NCBI GenBank assembly: GCA_005884825.1
Contig: VAZT01000116.1
Coordinates: forward strand, 1-18,772
Direction: 5' to 3'
DNA: 18,772 nt
From: Alphaproteobacteria bacterium
Lineage (GTDB): Bacteria > Pseudomonadota > Alphaproteobacteria > ATCC43930 > CGMCC-115725
The notes below the pieces were generated by a model. The model did no database searches. It was not told the origin of the DNA and saw only the letters and a list, made by a program, of their open reading frames with translations. Position 1 is the stretch's first letter, and each line of letters starts with the position of its first letter. This document shows, piece after piece, positions 16,721 to 18,772 of the stretch. A program made the translations under genes and the position numbers.

Positions 16721-17482
16721 CTAGGTGCGGGGAGCCCCGAGATGCCGGTGAAAGAAGTTAAAGACCTTGTGCCAGCCATCGACCGCCTGCTCGGGGCGGT
16801 AATTCGGTCGGTACCAAGCGAAAAACGCATGGCCGGCGCCGTCGTAGCGGTGGAACTCGTAGTTCTTGCCGGCGCGCTTCAGAGCCTCTTCGGTCTTGTT
16901 GACGTGCTCCGGAGTGGGATTGGGGTCTTCGTTCCCGAACAGGCCCAATAGCGGGCAATTGATCCCCTCGGTCAGATCGATCGGCGCCACAGGCTGGTTC
17001 TTGGTCAACCGTGACTTGTCGTCGACAACGACATTGCCGCCCCAGCAATCGACCGCAGCCTGGACGAGATGCGAAAGCTTGCACGCCACCAGGTATGTCT
17101 GCCGGCCGCCCGAGCAGAAGCCGATCACGCCGACCTTGCCGCTGGCATGCGGTTGCGAGCGCAAGAAGTCGATCGCACCCGTGACATCGCCGAGCATCTG
17201 CTCGTCGGGAACGCCGCCGCCCTCGCGAACCTTGGCGACGACTGCCTCGTCGGCGCCGTCGCCGACCCGGAAATAGAGGCTCGGCGCCACGGCGGCATAG
17301 CCGTGATGGGCGAATTTGCGGGCGACCTCGCAAGTCCATTCATCCCAGCCCGGCATGTGGTGAATCACGACGACGCCGGGATGCGGCCCGGCATTGGCCG
17401 GGTGCGCGTAATAGGCGTCGCCGCGGTCGCCGGCATGCCCGCGATAAGTGGCCATTCCCGCCTGTATGTTCCGAAACGCCAT
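16721..17482 (-). CDS. Dienelactone hydrolase-family alpha/beta hydrolase
   Basis: This is a 253-aa cytoplasmic alpha/beta hydrolase. The nucleophile is Cys123 in GVIGFCSGGRQ (Cys rather than Ser, as in carboxymethylenebutenolidase). It is joined by Asp186 in GLFGNEDPNPT and His218 in YDGAGHAFFAWYRP, giving the Cys-Asp-His triad of the family. The motif PGVVVIHHMPGWDEW near residues 35-50 corresponds to the usual GVVVxxExxGL strand, with the Glu replaced in this region. It may therefore not be a true dienelactone hydrolase but a related esterase or lactonase. ATG 17482 is chosen because GGAGGGAGGAG lies just upstream, and the longer open frame to 17818 upstream of it has no family similarity. 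It is divergent from the CoA-transferase gene, suggesting shared control in carboxylic-acid catabolism. The substrate is unknown. Confidence 0.92.
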   Translation of the reverse strand: MAFRNIQAGMATYRGHAGDRGDAYYAHPANAGPHPGVVVIHHMPGWDEWTCEVARKFAHHGYAAVAPSLYFRVGDGADEAVVAKVREGGGVPDEQMLGDVTGAIDFLRSQPHASGKVGVIGFCSGGRQTYLVACKLSHLVQAAVDCWGGNVVVDDKSRLTKNQPVAPIDLTEGINCPLLGLFGNEDPNPTPEHVNKTEEALKRAGKNYEFHRYDGAGHAFFAWYRPNYRPEQAVDGWHKVFNFFHRHLGAPRT

Positions 17483-17573
17483 ATCGCTCCTCCCTCCAGA
17501 ATGCCGGCGGCTCTCTTGGCACCGAACCCCGGCAAAAGCAAGGCGGATATCCACACCCACGGCCGCTCGCGGC

Positions 17574-17603
17574 TTGACATTGCCCGCGCGCTGTCCCGAT
17601 TTT
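17574..17603 (+). promoter_or_regulatory. Possible sigma70 promoter for the CoA-transferase gene
   Basis: TTGACA at 17574-17579 is a perfect -35 hexamer. GATTTT (17598-17603), 18 bases later, is a poor -10 match (3 of 6). It lies 30-60 bp upstream of the ATG in the divergent intergenic region. The -35 is convincing; the -10 is not. Confidence 0.35.
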
Positions 17604-17623
17604 GGCCGCTCGGCTGAGCGGCC
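17604..17623 (+). promoter_or_regulatory. Perfect hairpin abutting the CoA-transferase ribosome site
   Basis: GGCCGCTC-GGCT-GAGCGGCC is an 8-bp perfect GC-rich stem with a 4-base loop. It ends directly at the AGGAG ribosome site (17624-17628), with ATG at 17633. It could shield the ribosome site, stabilise the mRNA 5' end, or serve as an operator. Confidence 0.4.
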
Positions 17624-17632
17624 AGGAGACCG

Positions 17633-18695
17633 ATGATGCCAGGAGCGCTGGAGCGCATTCGCGTGCTCGATTTCACGACCACGATCGCGGGTCCGCATTG
17701 CACGCGCCTCATGGCCGATCTCGGCGCCGAGGTGATCAAGATCGAGGCGCCCGAAGGCGGTCCGCCGGCTCGTCGCCGCCGCCGACGTCGTTGTCGAGAA
17801 CTTCCGGCCGGGGGTCATGCGCCGCTTCGGCCTAGATTACGAAGCTCTGGCGCCGATCAAGCCCGAGCTGATCTATTGCGCGATTTCCGGCTATGGCCAG
17901 ACCGGCCCCTCCTCGCAATTGCCGGCCTACGCACCGGTCATCCACGCCGCCTCGGGTTACGACCTCGCACATATGGCCTATCAGGGCGAAGAACGGCGGC
18001 CGGATTACTGCGGCATCTATATCGCCGACGTGCTGACCGGCACCTATGCGTTCGGCGCGATCATGACCGCGCTCTACCATCGCCAGTTCACGGGCCGCGG
18101 ACAGATGATCGACGTGTCGATGCTCGAAAGCATGCTGAGCCTGACATTGAGCGAAATTCAGGCGGCGCAGTTTTCACTGCCGCAGATGGGCAGGCCAGTT
18201 TTCGGCCCGGTCGCGACCAAGGACGGCTACATGAACCTGTCGATTGCGAGCGAGCGGACATTTCAGAACCTCGCCGCGGCATCCGGCCATCCGCAATGGG
18301 TCACTGACCCGCGCTTTGCTCAATACCCTGACCGGCGGGCGAATTGGGGCGAATTGATCGACGAGCTCGAAGAGTGGTCGAAGGAGCGCTCGACGGCGGA
18401 AGTTCAGGCCGTGTTCGACCGGCACGGCGTGCCATCGTCGCCCTACCGCACGGTCAGGGAGGCCATGGCGGACCCGCAGCTCGCGCATCGCCGCGCCTTC
18501 GCGGAAATACAAGACGCCGGCGGCACGTTCCAGGCGCTCAACCCCCCGTTTCTGATGTCGGACACCCCAGCCGCGGCCTGCCCTCACGTCGCATCGCTTG
18601 GCGAGAACTCGGAAGAAGTGCTGGCCGAGATCGGCTACACACCCTCACAGATCGCCGCTCTCGTCAGTCCTGCCGGATCAGAGGCTCGCGGGTGA
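17633..18695 (+). pseudogene. CaiB/BaiF (class III) CoA-transferase, broken by internal deletion
   Basis: Class III CoA-transferases move CoA between carboxylic acids. The first frame (ATG 17633, ribosome site AGGAG) gives the family N-terminus LERIRVLDFTTTIAGPHCTRL, MADLGAEVIKIEAPEGG. At about 17756-17760 homology continues in the +1 frame with VRRLVAAADVVVENFRPGVM, FGLDYEALAPIKPELIYCAISGYGQTGP, the catalytic-Asp motif ADVLTGTYAFGAI (Asp codon 18027-18029) and a normal C-terminus to TGA 18693. By family comparison about 39 codons are missing (the stretch around RxRPPxR...GKKSxxLDL). The gap is not a multiple of three (3n+2), so no single frame spans it. The ends share GGCGG near the joint, so microhomology deletion is possible. 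The second frame has an internal ATG at 17817, but a product from there would lack the N-terminal CoA-binding part. Non-functional as written, or an assembly error. Confidence 0.88.
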
Positions 18696-18772
18696 CAACG
18701 ACATCACCGCCGGCAGTGAGACGAACCAGATTGACGGTGCGGGCAAGCTCGGGCGAGCCCAAATAAAAGGCC
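18664..18772 (-). CDS. Unidentified protein, C-terminal fragment
   Basis: Reading leftward from the window edge, one frame is open for 35 codons and ends at a TGA (18664-18666). It reads FYLGSPELARTVNLVRL, then AGGDVVVTREPLIRQD. The composition is protein-like (beta-strand pattern, few rare residues), unlike the other frames here. It overlaps the last 32 bases of the CoA-transferase gene tail-to-tail. I cannot assign a family from this tail. The start lies outside the window. Confidence 0.5.
   Translation of the reverse strand, partial: AFYLGSPELARTVNLVRLTAGGDVVVTREPLIRQD

Noticed and set aside
17483..17818. N-terminal extension of the dienelactone hydrolase-family protein
   Set aside because: No family similarity, overlaps the divergent CoA-transferase gene, and a strong ribosome site sits right before ATG 17482.

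Overview
The window looks like a chromosomal segment of a GC-rich alphaproteobacterium, most likely Hyphomicrobiales (Bradyrhizobium/Xanthobacteraceae-like). This is inferred from protein style, from the end of an intracellular polyhydroxyalkanoate depolymerase at the left edge, from a bacterial GlnRS gene, and from an imperfect intergenic palindrome (16643-16687) of a type I associate with that group. No database search was possible. I saw no tRNA, rRNA, CRISPR array, IS element or phage gene.

Layout. (1) 2-142: C-terminal end of a PHA depolymerase, followed by a small hairpin. (2) 245-2989 (-): a half-size ABC exporter with a degenerate ATPase domain that is split by a roughly 335-residue insert carrying repeated subdomains. 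(3) 3235-4791 (+): a periplasmic Do/HtrA-type serine protease, divergent from the exporter. The shared upstream region holds a perfect 26-bp palindrome. (4) 4792-5293: about 500 bp without a convincing gene, with a sigma54-like -24/-12 element that is also an inverted repeat. (5) 5294-13718 (+): a tight four-gene block recognisable as the PEP-CTERM/exosortase-associated regulatory and surface-polysaccharide set: EpsB-type polyprenyl-phosphate sugar transferase, membrane histidine kinase PrsK, sigma54-activator response regulator PrsR, and the giant TPR protein PrsT. (6) 13730-14750 (-): an unrecognised membrane protein with a probable C-terminal frameshift. (7) 14890-16575 (-): glnS. (8) 16721-17482 (-): a dienelactone hydrolase-family protein. 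(9) 17633-18695 (+): a class III CoA-transferase, interrupted. (10) 18664 to the right edge (-): the end of an unidentified gene.

How the genes fit together. The sugar transferase would load the first sugar onto undecaprenyl phosphate for an exopolysaccharide. PrsK would phosphorylate PrsR, which would activate sigma54 promoters, perhaps including the one in front of the operon. PrsT is a secreted or lipid-anchored TPR scaffold associated with exosortase loci. No exosortase or PEP-CTERM substrate gene lies in this window.

The most striking observations are these. prsR appears inactivated by an out-of-frame internal deletion that removes exactly the GAFTGA and Walker B region needed for sigma54 activation. 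The CoA-transferase carries a similar internal out-of-frame deletion. prsT contains an exact-period 816-bp tandem duplication. The ABC protein has lost the key ATPase residues while gaining repeats of the Q-loop/helical segment. Two similar deletions plus a frameshift in one 10-kb stretch could mean real gene decay or an assembly problem. This must be separated by read mapping.
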